A stretch of 64,000 bases of DNA from Planctomycetota bacterium. GTDB taxonomy: Bacteria; Planctomycetota; UBA8742; UBA2392. Of the stretch, positions 25,866-34,488 are shown piece after piece. How positions within the stretch are numbered: the stretch's first letter is position 1; each line of letters opens with the position of its first letter. The DNA lies in NCBI GenBank assembly GCA_019636195.1, contig JAHBYA010000013.1, positions 1-64,000 on the forward strand, given 5' to 3'. The notes beneath the pieces were generated by a model. That model did no database searches, was not told the DNA's origin, and saw only the letters and a list, made by a program, of their open reading frames with translations. The position numbers and the translations under genes are program-made.

Positions 25866-27383
25866 TCAATTGCTGGGCGTTGACGTTGCATCGCCTGTTG
25901 CCGCCGACTCTGCCAAAGCAGCCCGTTGAGTTTCGTCAATCGGAGGAATCCACTTCTCAATCCAGTTCCTCCAGTAAGCTAGATCCTCAGTGAGCTCGGC
26001 TCCGCCGTATTGGATACCAAAGTTCTTCCAATCACTCTCCCGCTCTGCGGGATTACCCACTTTGTCGCGATACATTGCAGGAAGCGACTTGCCAGCCTTT
26101 TTGGCGCCTAGCACGGCGGACTCCAGCCCTTCAGAGTCAATAATCTGAGGCCTAGTTTCAAACAACTCCTGCAGCTCTTCGTTGCTAACGCTAGCTTCTC
26201 TAACCTTGGGCAGTATGGCTATGTCCCAGAAGCTGTCGGTGTTCAGGAGTGGCACTGCGTTCATAACGCAAATCCATCCTAGCCGTTTCTTGATTGCCCG
26301 CTTGTCCGCCCCGAACTCGCCGTCATTGATCCGTCGCGCGGATTCCACCAACTGGACGACGCCCTCAGCGATACTGCTTGCAGGATCATGAAGCGCCGTA
26401 GTCGTGGCAAACTCTCGCTCCAGAACGATACACTTGCATTCGACAAAGAGGAGGTAGTCGTCTGCTTCGAACACAGCGTCGCAGCCCTTTCTTGTTGGAC
26501 TCCTCAGCTGTTGCTCCGAAAGCACATGCCTCGTAGACGGGTGGAGGCAAAGGACTTCAACACAGTACTCCTCCCATCGCTCGGCAATCTCATCGACTAA
26601 CTCCCGGTCACCTGACTTCGCGCATTCAAAGTACACGCGCTCAGCAAGTAGGTTCAGCACGTAGGGTGGGATGGGGACCACCAATCGACCCTCCCGGCGG
26701 ATAATCGGCGTGACTTCCAGACCGTAGCGAAGGTGTCTCCACCGAAGTGGACTCTCGTCGGTCCGAATCCTGTCGTACCGAACGCCCAGATCGTGAGTTG
26801 TGGTGGAGTACTTCTGAATGAAGTCTTGAAGGTCACCCACCGCCAGTTTCACATAGTCGAGTGCTTCACGTGGGTCTGCATCCAGCGCAAAACGACGGTA
26901 TCCAACTGCATGAACGATGAACACACTGCGCAGAATGGCTGGAAACGAGAGTCCGTTGGGGTGATTTCGATCTAGGGTACAGAAGATGCGCGCAAATCTG
27001 CCAAAGGGAAGCGCGCCCGATGCGTTTTGCCATGCGAACTGCTGACGCCCCATGAGCAAGAGGAACTCCATTACATCACGCTTCTCTCTCAGGGCGTGAG
27101 TTGTAACCGGATCGGGTGCATCAGCCAGTATCTGAATGAACGCGGCGAACTCCGCGTCTGTCCGCAGGCTATTGCGGTCTTTTGTCCCGTAGGCGCAGCA
27201 AGCTTCGATTGCGTGAGCGAGGTGATGCGGAGGAAATAAAACAAGCTTACTCACTTGCTCCTTTGCGTCGCGGACTCTTGCTTCCGCAAAGTTGATCATC
27301 TGCACCGGATGCCAGTTCCTTGCACGGGCGCGAATGCGCCGCTCGAAGTCCCTGAGTTCTTTCTCGGCAGATTCTCTGGACAT
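25866..27383 (-). CDS. Putative nuclease-fold protein, unknown family
   Basis: This 505-residue protein has no strong family match that I recognise. Residues about 300-325 read GCDAVFEADDYLLFVECKCI, an Asp followed by Glu-Cys-Lys, which fits a PD-(D/E)XK or restriction-like core. Downstream, SSIAEGVVQLVESAR would be the usual helix. The N-terminal 250 residues are helical. It stands alone, with 293 bp of non-coding sequence downstream and 166 bp upstream. Being in the island suggests a stand-alone restriction factor, but that is inference. Confidence 0.72.
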   Translation of the reverse strand: MSRESAEKELRDFERRIRARARNWHPVQMINFAEARVRDAKEQVSKLVLFPPHHLAHAIEACCAYGTKDRNSLRTDAEFAAFIQILADAPDPVTTHALREKRDVMEFLLLMGRQQFAWQNASGALPFGRFARIFCTLDRNHPNGLSFPAILRSVFIVHAVGYRRFALDADPREALDYVKLAVGDLQDFIQKYSTTTHDLGVRYDRIRTDESPLRWRHLRYGLEVTPIIRREGRLVVPIPPYVLNLLAERVYFECAKSGDRELVDEIAERWEEYCVEVLCLHPSTRHVLSEQQLRSPTRKGCDAVFEADDYLLFVECKCIVLEREFATTTALHDPASSIAEGVVQLVESARRINDGEFGADKRAIKKRLGWICVMNAVPLLNTDSFWDIAILPKVREASVSNEELQELFETRPQIIDSEGLESAVLGAKKAGKSLPAMYRDKVGNPAERESDWKNFGIQYGGAELTEDLAYWRNWIEKWIPPIDETQRAALAESAATGDATSTPSN

Positions 27384-27549
27384 ACCTACGGGTGAGTTTA
27401 GCGACTTGGCAGCACGCCGTGTATGGACCGGACGGATCGGGCCGGTTCCGTCTGCACGATTCTCCAGCCCCGCAGCCTTACAGCCGATCTATCGCTACCG
27501 CTCAACTCCCCGCAATCGCTAGGCGCTGGTTTCGCAGGCAGTCGTTATA

Positions 27550-28539
27550 CTAGTTCAGCCAGGCTGTCCCGTGTGTGCTGTTATCCAGAATGCGACCTCC
27601 GAGTTCCTGGAGGTTGTGGCGGTACTCGATGGGCAGGGTTTCAGCGTTGCCGGCTCGGGTGATCGCGTTGACTGCGTGGTACATGGTGTCGCCGGGTTCC
27701 ACGAGGAACGCATCGCCGACAGCCTGCAACTGGGACTCCGTCAGCGCGTACCGGCTGGCAACTTTCTTGAACAAGCCTGGCATGTCAGGGACACGGATTC
27801 CGTGTAGTGCCGTGAAGCCCTCCATCGCCGTGGGGGCAGCATCCCGCAGGCGAACCACGGCCTCTTTGACCCGGTTCGCGAGGTCACCATTGCCGATGTG
27901 ACGCTTCCGCCACTGCTGGTCACGACCGGCAAGGATCAAGCCGTTAAGGCAAATCTGCCGGTAGATGAGTCCGTGCACCTCAACACAGGCCAGTCCGACT
28001 TCGCTGTTCCGCACGGCAACACCGTTGTTCAGTCGATCTCCCGGCCGTGCCGTGAAATCCTTGGGCTGAACCACGTGCATGGTCATGTAGCCCTCGGTGA
28101 CCTCAAACCGTAGCTTGGTTTCAGAACCGAGTGCGTCCCGCATCCACGCAACAATGTCCGTGTTGTTCACGATCGCATAGCGGTGGGACAAGATCGCACG
28201 CACCTGATCGCCGTCGCATCGAACCAGCAGGTCGGACTTCTGGCGCTCAAGCCAGTGGTTGACGTTGGCAGCGCGGAGTTCGGACGGGCACCGCTGAAGA
28301 TAGTTTGCCGGGATGTTCAGCTTCGTCGCCATCTGGCTCAGCGCCAGTGGCTTGAAGTCGTAGTCGCGGGCAATGGACCGGATGGCCAGTGTTCCCGTAC
28401 GTTCGTCCACACGAAGGTCAGCAGGGTTGACGATGTGGTCGTGGTGACCGCGGCTGACGTCAGCCAACAGGTCTTGCAGTTCATCGAGGGTACGCGTGGG
28501 CTTCTCCCGCAGCGTCGGGATTTGGGCAGCAACTAGCAC
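27550..28539 (-). CDS. DUF932 phage/plasmid-like protein
   Basis: This 329-residue product matches the DUF932 family, found on phages, plasmids and ICEs and thought to work in replication or recombination. Recognisable segments are LSHRYAIVNNTDIV, GVAVRNSEVGLACVEV and QICLNGLI. I keep the GTG at 28539, which has AGGAG six bases upstream. The GTG itself lies inside a copy of the recurrent island motif (AATCGTGCTAGTT). It is the last gene of a three-gene set with the Cas4/AddB-like nuclease and the Gly/Asn-rich protein. Confidence 0.85.
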   Translation of the reverse strand: MLVAAQIPTLREKPTRTLDELQDLLADVSRGHHDHIVNPADLRVDERTGTLAIRSIARDYDFKPLALSQMATKLNIPANYLQRCPSELRAANVNHWLERQKSDLLVRCDGDQVRAILSHRYAIVNNTDIVAWMRDALGSETKLRFEVTEGYMTMHVVQPKDFTARPGDRLNNGVAVRNSEVGLACVEVHGLIYRQICLNGLILAGRDQQWRKRHIGNGDLANRVKEAVVRLRDAAPTAMEGFTALHGIRVPDMPGLFKKVASRYALTESQLQAVGDAFLVEPGDTMYHAVNAITRAGNAETLPIEYRHNLQELGGRILDNSTHGTAWLN

Positions 28540-28584
28540 GATTCTCTCCTGGGTTCTGGCGACAGGTAAAAACTAGCACGATTC
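28531..28584 (-). repeat. Two copies of the GAATCGTGCTAGTT motif
   Basis: Copies at 28531-28545 and 28571-28583 lie between the nuclease and DUF932 genes. Read on the minus strand, both contain AATCGTGCTAGTT. One supplies the DUF932 GTG start codon, and the other lies 33 bases upstream. Related copies are near 20933, 23800, 29431 and 34489. Confidence 0.6.
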
Positions 28585-29416
28585 AGCCAGCGACTTGCTG
28601 GCTCTGAGGTTGTTCACATGAGGTTCGGCAGGCAGTTGCATGTCCGCAGTAACTGCACTGCCAGCCCCGACGACGGGGAAATGCGCCCGTGGCGACTCCT
28701 AGCAAGTATCCGCGGATCGTCTCCCGCAGCTCCTGCAAGTCGCCGGCGTTTCGTACAACCGGCAAAATCTTGAGGTCCGGCTCTTTCGTCTTCATCAACA
28801 GCCAGTACTCGAACTCGATCTTGTCGGCTTCGGGTACAATCTCGCGCAGTGCTGCGATGTAGACCGTTGGCTGGAGGTCGTACAACAGGCGGTCTTGACC
28901 GTAGGTCTTTGCGGCTGTCTTGATCTCAATGATCTTGTAGCTGTTTTCGCTCGTGCGGATGATGCAATCCATGTAGCCTCGCAGCACGCAACCCTCGGCC
29001 GTCTTCACGTCGAATGCGTATTCCGTGTGCATGACGTCGAGGGTGCGATCAACCTTCTCCACAAAACACTGGAGAATCTTCTGGCCTTTCTCGACGGCCT
29101 CTTCGAAGTTGCTCTCGCCCCATTCCATGGGGCAGCCCATCGTTTCGGCCACGTAGACTTCATCCGCAAAGGCTCGCTCGAACACCGCATGAACCTCGTC
29201 AAGGATCATGGGGTCTTTGTTCTTGAGCGAATCAAAGAACGCAGCAACCGCTTCGTGAATGGCTGAGCCGAACACCAGCGGGACGCTTGTACCTTCCTCT
29301 TCGGCCTCCAACACATAGCTGTACTCGTACTTCTTGGGACAGTCGAGCCATGTGCTCAGCCTGGTGTGAGATACGTGTGGCGACGCGGGGGCCACGCTCG
29401 TTGTTTGGGCTGCCAT
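28583..29416 (-). CDS. Cas4/AddB-like Fe-S PD-(D/E)XK exonuclease
   Basis: This 277-residue RecB-family nuclease (PDDEXK_1) has a likely iron-sulphur cluster. Cys26 is in WLDCPKKYEY, and the last cysteines are in WQCSYCGHATACRTSC (about 254-269), the one-plus-three spacing of Cas4 and AddB. The catalytic set includes His in FGSAIHEAV, Asp in RGYMDCIIR, Glu-Ile-Lys at about 163 in KIIEIKTAA, and Gln in LQPTVY. No CRISPR array or other cas gene is present, so it belongs with the DUF932 and Gly/Asn-rich genes as a replication-recombination cassette. ATG at 29416 has GGAG upstream. Confidence 0.88.
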   Translation of the reverse strand: MAAQTTSVAPASPHVSHTRLSTWLDCPKKYEYSYVLEAEEEGTSVPLVFGSAIHEAVAAFFDSLKNKDPMILDEVHAVFERAFADEVYVAETMGCPMEWGESNFEEAVEKGQKILQCFVEKVDRTLDVMHTEYAFDVKTAEGCVLRGYMDCIIRTSENSYKIIEIKTAAKTYGQDRLLYDLQPTVYIAALREIVPEADKIEFEYWLLMKTKEPDLKILPVVRNAGDLQELRETIRGYLLGVATGAFPRRRGWQCSYCGHATACRTSCEQPQSQQVAG

Positions 29417-29430
29417 CGCAACGACTCCGG

Positions 29431-29446
29431 AAATAGCACGATTCTC
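29431..29446 (-). promoter_or_regulatory. Recurrent GAGAATCGTGCTATTT motif
   Basis: The minus-strand sequence GAGAATCGTGCTATTT lies 15 bases before the nuclease ATG and immediately before its ribosome site. TGCTATTT could be an extended -10 element. Confidence 0.45.
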
Positions 29447-29460
29447 AGGGGACGGGCTGC

Positions 29461-30150
29461 TTAGTTGCGCCCTTGCAGGGCATCAATCAGCGTACCGGCC
29501 TGCTGCTTGGACAGGTCATTCAGCGCGCAGCCGTACTGTTGGCTTACCCAAGCCTTGGTCTGCTCTGCGCTCCAGTTGCGCGAACGTCGCGCCGTGGCGA
29601 GCATGAAGCCGATCTGCTTCTTGGTCGCCTTGGCTTCACCCGTGGGAGCAGCAATAGCAACGGGAGCGGCAACCTGAGCCTGCGGGCCAAACGGCGGAGC
29701 GCAATTGCCGTTGTTGTTGTGCCCGTTGCCACTTGGGTAACCGTTCCCGTTGCTCGGCGCTCCGTTGTTCAGAACACCGGGGTAGGGCGCACGAACACCG
29801 TTACCGTGGTGACCGTTGCCATTGCCACCGTGGCCATTCCCGTTGCCGGGGTAGGCCATGGTGTGCGGCTGGCTCTGCTGGAACGTCTGACCGGGCTGAT
29901 GCCCGGAGGGCGGGGCAGGGTTGTACGGGTCAGCCTGGAGGCGATTGACGACGTGGTTGCCGCTTTGCTGACGAGCAAGCTCAGCCTCAACGGCGTCACG
30001 CAACATTGACCAAGCCCCAGACAGGCGAGTGCGGATTTCGCCGATCTCACTGTCGGCGATCTCGAAGTCGATGCTGGCTGAGGCTTGGCAACTGCTGAAC
30101 TGGGTTTCGCCAGGGGCTTTACGCCCATAGCTGGCATGAAGTCGGATCAT
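29461..30150 (-). CDS. Gly/Asn-rich linker protein of the DUF932 cassette
   Basis: This 229-residue protein is in three parts. The N-terminal domain (1-65), including SASIDFEIADSEIGEIRTRL, is helical plus beta. The middle linker (about 75-160) is full of NGNGHGG-type repeats, Pro and Gln. The C-terminal helical domain (about 170-229) contains TKKQIGFMLATARR. The layout recalls single-strand-binding or replication accessory proteins that use a flexible glycine/asparagine linker, but no OB fold is evident. It is the first gene of the cassette, behind an A+T-rich promoter region. The function is unassigned. Confidence 0.75.
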   Translation of the reverse strand: MIRLHASYGRKAPGETQFSSCQASASIDFEIADSEIGEIRTRLSGAWSMLRDAVEAELARQQSGNHVVNRLQADPYNPAPPSGHQPGQTFQQSQPHTMAYPGNGNGHGGNGNGHHGNGVRAPYPGVLNNGAPSNGNGYPSGNGHNNNGNCAPPFGPQAQVAAPVAIAAPTGEAKATKKQIGFMLATARRSRNWSAEQTKAWVSQQYGCALNDLSKQQAGTLIDALQGRN

Positions 30151-30187
30151 GGAAGTCTCCGCCGTGAAGGTCAGAACACCTACACGA

Positions 30188-30240
30188 CTGAGACAGTATT
30201 ACGCTAAGTAGTATTTACTGCTTTCTAAGTATTCTACTTG
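30188..30240 (-). promoter_or_regulatory. A+T-rich promoter/operator before the DUF932 cassette
   Basis: This 50-bp block is far richer in A+T than its surroundings. It contains AAGTAG and CTACTT arms (30207-30212 and 30234-30239) flanking a second TTCTAAGTATT element. A candidate repressor site overlaps the promoter of the 30150 gene. The exact -10/-35 is ambiguous. Confidence 0.45.
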
Positions 30241-30250
30241 TTGCTCCCAA

Positions 30251-30284
30251 CAAAAGAGCCCCGCGTCGTCGACACGGGGCTCTT
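30251..30284 (-). terminator. Rho-independent terminator
   Basis: AAGAGCCCCG (30254-30263) pairs perfectly with CGGGGCTCTT (30275-30284) around an 11-base loop. Read on the minus strand it is followed by TTTTG. It would stop transcription coming from the 31285-32511 gene before the DUF932 cassette. Confidence 0.8.
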
Positions 30285-30700
30285 GCACTCGGTTCAGAAC
30301 TTCTGGGTACCAACTCTTATCGTAGTAGGCTTTCCCTTCTTCAGGGATCTTGAAGGTCTCTCTCCCCATCGGGGATCTCTTGGTTAGCTTGAAGTCAATA
30401 TATCCTTATATTAGCTTCAGTTTGGAGTTGCCTTTGGTAGGCGGTTGTGGCGTCGCTTTGTTTGTCCTCGGGTCCAGAGGCAACGTTGCCAAGGGAACGC
30501 CATCGTTTGGCATGGTCTTACATCCGCTGGGGTGGTCACGGCCAGGGTTTCACACATCCAACCGCGCCACCAGGAGCTTGTCCTAAGAGGGTCATTGTTG
30601 TTGTGGCTCCCTCGCCCGAAGGAACCACTCTCAGTTTACCCCACGGAACGAACAAGGCCAAATGTATTCTCATACTCCTTATCCCTCACCGTCCGTAGCA
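30285..30700. other. Non-coding stretch with hairpins
   Basis: No convincing gene is seen on either strand in these 416 bases; short frames lack ribosome sites and family likeness. The stretch contains AATATATCCTTATATT (a perfect 6-bp stem, about 30400-30415) and CCCCATCGGGG (about 30366-30376). It could be a long leader or a structured RNA, but I have no family match. Confidence 0.4.
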
Positions 30701-31288
30701 CTACCCCTCACGTATTCTCTTGAATCGCCCCCGCAATGCATTCACGCCTAACGCGGAATACCCGCAGTTGTTTGCCAGCGGCGGATTCCGCTGGCAAGCG
30801 TCTCGGCGTCCAGTATTGGTTCGCGTGCGTGATGGTCGATCCAGCCTATTCGGTCCCCGGAATGCTCCCGTTCGCTGCCGCCCTGTGATCTGGCGTTCCA
30901 ATGGGCTAATGAGAAGGCGACGGCCCCGCTTGCGTCCGCGAGCACTTGACGACTCAGCATGGCCCCCGGTCCCGTCTGTGTCCGCGAGCGCATGACGACC
31001 CGGCATGGCCCCGGTCCCGTGTGGGTACAAGAACACTTGACGACTCAGCATGGCCCCGGTCCCGTCTGTGTCCGCGAGCGCATGACGACCCGGCATGGCC
31101 CCGGTCCCGTGTGGGTCCAAGAACACTTGACGACTCAGCATGGCCCCGGTCCCGTTTGAGGCAATGAGCAGCGCGACGGGATCCAACGACCAGTCGACTC
31201 GCAAGTGATGATCCGGCGAGTGGCACACGTTCAATGACCGTTTGAAGTCAATGTCCATGTACTTCGTCAATGCTGTACGTCTTGTCAT
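30701..31288 (-). pseudogene. Repeat-containing ORF, probably frameshifted
   Basis: A 195-codon frame starts with ATGA overlapping the stop of the 31285-32511 gene, so it would be translationally coupled. After about 47 residues it enters 15-residue repeats of the type GTGAMLSRQVFLDPH / GTGAMPGRHALADTD. In the last complete repeat, GGCCCC becomes GGCCCCC (about 30961-30965), shifting the frame. Without the extra C the repeat register would continue in the frame ending at 30748. So the gene is either decayed or a switchable homopolymer locus. A perfect 10-bp inverted repeat (TTGCCAGCGG, 30772-30781, with 30788-30797) lies in its 3' part. No known domain is seen. Confidence 0.4.
30947..31155. 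repeat. 45-bp tandem repeat array, two alternating types
   Basis: Units start at 30947, 30993, 31038, 31083 and 31128 (the last truncated). All share TGACGAC, then GGCATGGCCCCGGTCCCGT or its AGCATGG variant. Odd units end CTGTGTCCGCGAGCGCA and even units end GTGGGT(A/C)CAAGAACACT. So the higher-order period is 90 bp. The first unit is 46 bp because of one extra C. A decayed unit is visible just before 30947. It is not CRISPR: there are no unique spacers. Confidence 0.9.
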
Positions 31289-32511
31289 TCGACCTCGCCC
31301 GTGTGTTCGGCGTCGGCGATACCCTTAAGAATCCGTCGCAGTGCATGCGGAAGGAACTCGTATGTGCGAATCCGCCCGCCATCGACACGAAGTTTGACCG
31401 TGGCGTGCTCATGTTCCTTACTATCGGTAACGCCCGTTGTACTAAGGCACTGCCCTATGGCCTTCTTTGTGAGTGTCATGTTCCGGCCGGTTTCCCACAG
31501 GAACTGATTTACAAGGTCGGCGACCGCGTCGGTGATCAACCAAGCACAATTATGAGCCCGCGACAAATAGCCCAGTAGAATTGCGCCGTCCTTGTGAATA
31601 CCGAAGGTGCGCAAGAACTCCGCCGGGACTCGGCCATTCTCCCCGAGTTCGTCCACGTGACACACTGGTCGAGTACCATCCCGATAGCGAAAGTATGCCC
31701 GCTGCCCGTCGATTGCGAATCGTAAGGCTTCAAGCACGATGGCCGCCAGATCTTGGGGGCCGTAAACAAGTGAACTGAATCGGCAGTCCGGCGCCTCGCG
31801 GGCAAGCTCCGCCGTAGTGTAAAGCCTCTCATGTACGACCGGCTGGATTGTCGGTTCCGGAATCTGGAGTCCAACACTGGGAATCCGACTCAGGGGGTCG
31901 TCGTACGTCGGAATAATCGACTCAAACGGCATTGCCTTCTGCCCAAACGTTTTCCAAAGAAAGTGCCTTACCAACGCTGCGGCCCCGCCTTGGGCCAACG
32001 AATGCAACTTCCGCCATTTTGCCGTCGTGCGCACTGTTGAGCACGTTGAAGATCCCCAAAGAGGGTGGTGTTCCTTGTCCCAGACACATCCATCACAAAG
32101 GAAAAACACCGTGAGTAGCCTATCGCCAAGCAGTGACACACTCCCAGGGGCGTCAGGAGACAAAATGGCTTCGGCTAGAACTTCCCTGACCTCAGGTGGG
32201 AACGCTTGGCGACCGCCGGCTCCTGGCGGATTCCATCCGAAAGAACTGCTTGTCCCGCTGTTACCCGACCATTGCCTCAAGGAAGGCTTTTTCGGTACGA
32301 CACTTTCTGGAAACCGTCGATAAGCAGCGCTAATTTCCTTTCGGTTGAAGTGCGAAAGAGTCACGCCGTGCCCAAACATGGCGAGGGAAGCCCGCTGCAT
32401 TTCTTTGATTCCTCTAGCAAGTGCATGCGCCGGGTGCTCATCTTTCCGCACCGTGATTCTCCTCGTCCTTTCTAACTTGCCAGCCCCATAGCTTGCGTAG
32501 ATCCAGTCCAT
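31285..32511 (-). CDS. Hypothetical island protein
   Basis: This 408-residue protein begins at the ATG at 32511, which has a strong AGGAGG seven bases upstream; eight earlier in-frame codons are not needed. I do not recognise a family. Features seen are a basic start (YGAGKLERTRRITVRKDEHP), a Cys pair in LCDGCVWDKEHH (about 155), and a C-terminal basic stretch (KLRVDGGRIRTYEFLPHALRRIL). There is no signal peptide or membrane segment. It is transcribed after the integrase gene, so an accessory role in island maintenance is possible. Confidence 0.75.
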   Translation of the reverse strand: MDWIYASYGAGKLERTRRITVRKDEHPAHALARGIKEMQRASLAMFGHGVTLSHFNRKEISAAYRRFPESVVPKKPSLRQWSGNSGTSSSFGWNPPGAGGRQAFPPEVREVLAEAILSPDAPGSVSLLGDRLLTVFFLCDGCVWDKEHHPLWGSSTCSTVRTTAKWRKLHSLAQGGAAALVRHFLWKTFGQKAMPFESIIPTYDDPLSRIPSVGLQIPEPTIQPVVHERLYTTAELAREAPDCRFSSLVYGPQDLAAIVLEALRFAIDGQRAYFRYRDGTRPVCHVDELGENGRVPAEFLRTFGIHKDGAILLGYLSRAHNCAWLITDAVADLVNQFLWETGRNMTLTKKAIGQCLSTTGVTDSKEHEHATVKLRVDGGRIRTYEFLPHALRRILKGIADAEHTGEVE

Positions 32512-32872
32512 TCGAAACCTCCTTGTAAGTTGCAACGTCCACCCGCCCGCAGGCGGGCGAAGCGGAACTGTTCACGTTCACACTTGAATGGACTCTTACC
32601 GGAGTGTGCTGGCCAACCCGCGCCAGCGAAGTCTTGACCCGTTTTGCGGCGGGCCATCGGATGGCGATTGCCATTGCCGCGCGCCGCAGATATCGCGCGA
32701 CCCACCCTCAGTCTATCCATGGAACCAAGACGGACAAGCCACGTCTGTCTCTGCCCAACAGGTCCGATCTTCGGGAACCCCAAGGTATAGGGGATGGAAG
32801 AGTGGCGCTGGCTGTGAAGCGGGGTCTACAGGTTGTGGGCTGTGCTGACTGAAAAAATTTTTCCTAACCAGA
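32512..32872. other. Intergenic region downstream of the integrase
   Basis: These 361 bases hold no gene I can support, including no clear excisionase. Near the integrase stop is the perfect palindrome GAAAAAATTTTTTC-like tract (about 32850-32863), whose T-run could end integrase transcription. A GCCCGC-AG-GCGGGC hairpin lies at about 32551-32564. Confidence 0.4.
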
Positions 32873-34462
32873 TTACTCGCCGCCGCCGGCTGTGGTAAAG
32901 GTGATCCCGTCCAATGACACTTCACTGGGAAGAAGCCGGGCGTAGTGCTTTCTCACGATCTGCGGACGATTTCCCATGATGGTGGCCACCGCTTCGACGC
33001 TGATGCCTGAGCGAATGGCAAGGCTTCCAAAGGTCCGGCGGAGCGTCCTGGAGTCAACCTTCTTCTTGATCTTGGCCGCCTTCGCGGCGGACCGTAGTTG
33101 AACCAGATAGACTTTGCTCAACACGCCTTGGTCCCAGGCCTCTTCCAATAGCCCCTTGGCCGTTGTGCGTCGCCGCTTCGGCTTTCCCTTTGCGGTCAGC
33201 TTCCGGGGGAAGGGGAAGAGCAATGTTCCTTCAGCCTGCTCAACTCGACGCTGAACAACCTCCGCCACTTGGGGATGAATCTGCACAATGCGTCTGCCGG
33301 TTTTGGCGTACCACACTCCCGTACTCTCGTCCTTCACCGGCACGAGTTCGACGTGCGTCTCAGTCACGTGCTCCTTTTGAAGCAGCGCAATCTCGGTCGG
33401 ACGCCAGCCCATGTACAACTGGACGGCGGCAAAGTCGTGCCAGTAGTCGCCGTAAAGGTCCTGCATCTTCTTCAGCAAAGCTGTCGTCTCAGCAACCTCC
33501 AGGAACACCGGATTGCGCTTTTCGCGCTCTACCGAGTGCGAGGAAACCCGGCTGACGCGCTTGCGGTCAAACACGCCGTCTGTCACCTGCTCCAGAAACG
33601 TGGCTACGGTCAAGCGAATCCCCTTGCGACGCTCCTCGCCCACGGCCTTGCCGTTTGCGTCCCGGTAGGAGTGCACGTACCTGGATACCTCCGCTTCGCT
33701 GATGTCGTCGGCCTTGCGGTCCTTGCCCATGTCCTGAACAAACCGATTGATCGTACTGCGCATGATCCCGTGCCGCTTCCTGCTAACCTTCCGCGCGTAG
33801 TAGTCCGCGAGGTACTTCTCGGCCTCCTGTGCCAACGTCCCGACTTTCGCCGCCTTGGCAGCGCGCTTGTTGTATCGGCGGAGTTTGAGCTCAAGCGCCG
33901 CTTTCTCGTCCTTCAAATCTCTCAGGTCAGCGGCTTGACGTTCGTAGGCCTTGCGCAGTTCGTCGAGCTCGGCCACGGCGAGCTTGTACGCCTCGGCAAC
34001 AGTCAGGGTCTTGGCTGCTTCCGGGTACGGCAGTTCAACCCCGATCAGCCCCGGCCACTCCCCGTCGTCGTCTGCAACAGGTGTGAAGTCTTCCGGCGCA
34101 TTGACCTTAAATGTCGTCGGTCGGCTGACTTCGGATGACCAAGGAAGCCTTACTTCACCGTGTTTGGTCGCAACCGCTACATCGGCACGGGCACCCAGCC
34201 AGATTTCGCGCACGACAAGGGCGATCTCGCCGGGCGGGACCTTCCACAGGCTGCGGTCGCTGATGAGGCGCTCAAGGTCAGCCTGATACTTCTGGGCCAG
34301 TCCTAGATCGTTTGTTCGCAGCGACTTCCGGACGACCCTACGGCCTTTGCTAGGGTCCTTGGGGTCCTGCCAACGGCGTGGATCGCGGAACGTAACCTCG
34401 AACACGCCGTCCAGCGTGTCCCGCTTCCGCCTGATGCTTACGCTGCCCTGCCGTCGTGCCAT
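32873..34462 (-). CDS. Tyrosine recombinase (island integrase)
   Basis: This 529-residue phage-type integrase presumably inserts and excises the island at tRNA-Val. The N-terminal part (about 1-110) resembles an arm-binding region, followed by a coiled coil (about 160-210), a core-binding SAM-like domain (about 215-310) and the catalytic domain. Catalytic residues visible are Arg at about 352 (YMGWRPTEIALL), Arg at about 474 (SRTLRRTFGSLA) and the nucleophile Tyr at about 506 (RKHYARLL). The two usual histidines are substituted: the H-x-x-R box reads RTLR and the GH box reads GN. Several enzymes tolerate one such change. It lies 174 bp from the tRNA. Confidence 0.92.
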   Translation of the reverse strand: MARRQGSVSIRRKRDTLDGVFEVTFRDPRRWQDPKDPSKGRRVVRKSLRTNDLGLAQKYQADLERLISDRSLWKVPPGEIALVVREIWLGARADVAVATKHGEVRLPWSSEVSRPTTFKVNAPEDFTPVADDDGEWPGLIGVELPYPEAAKTLTVAEAYKLAVAELDELRKAYERQAADLRDLKDEKAALELKLRRYNKRAAKAAKVGTLAQEAEKYLADYYARKVSRKRHGIMRSTINRFVQDMGKDRKADDISEAEVSRYVHSYRDANGKAVGEERRKGIRLTVATFLEQVTDGVFDRKRVSRVSSHSVEREKRNPVFLEVAETTALLKKMQDLYGDYWHDFAAVQLYMGWRPTEIALLQKEHVTETHVELVPVKDESTGVWYAKTGRRIVQIHPQVAEVVQRRVEQAEGTLLFPFPRKLTAKGKPKRRRTTAKGLLEEAWDQGVLSKVYLVQLRSAAKAAKIKKKVDSRTLRRTFGSLAIRSGISVEAVATIMGNRPQIVRKHYARLLPSEVSLDGITFTTAGGGE

Positions 34463-34488
34463 TGGCTTGCCCCGTCCGCCCGGAAAAA

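Noticed and set aside
30285..30700. Retron or other RNA-based defence unit
   Set aside because: No reverse transcriptase gene lies in the island and no msr/msd-like inverted repeat pair was seen.
30947..31155. Possible CRISPR array
   Set aside because: Units are contiguous alternating 45-bp repeats with no unique spacers and no cas1/cas2; the Cas4-like gene nearby belongs to another cassette.
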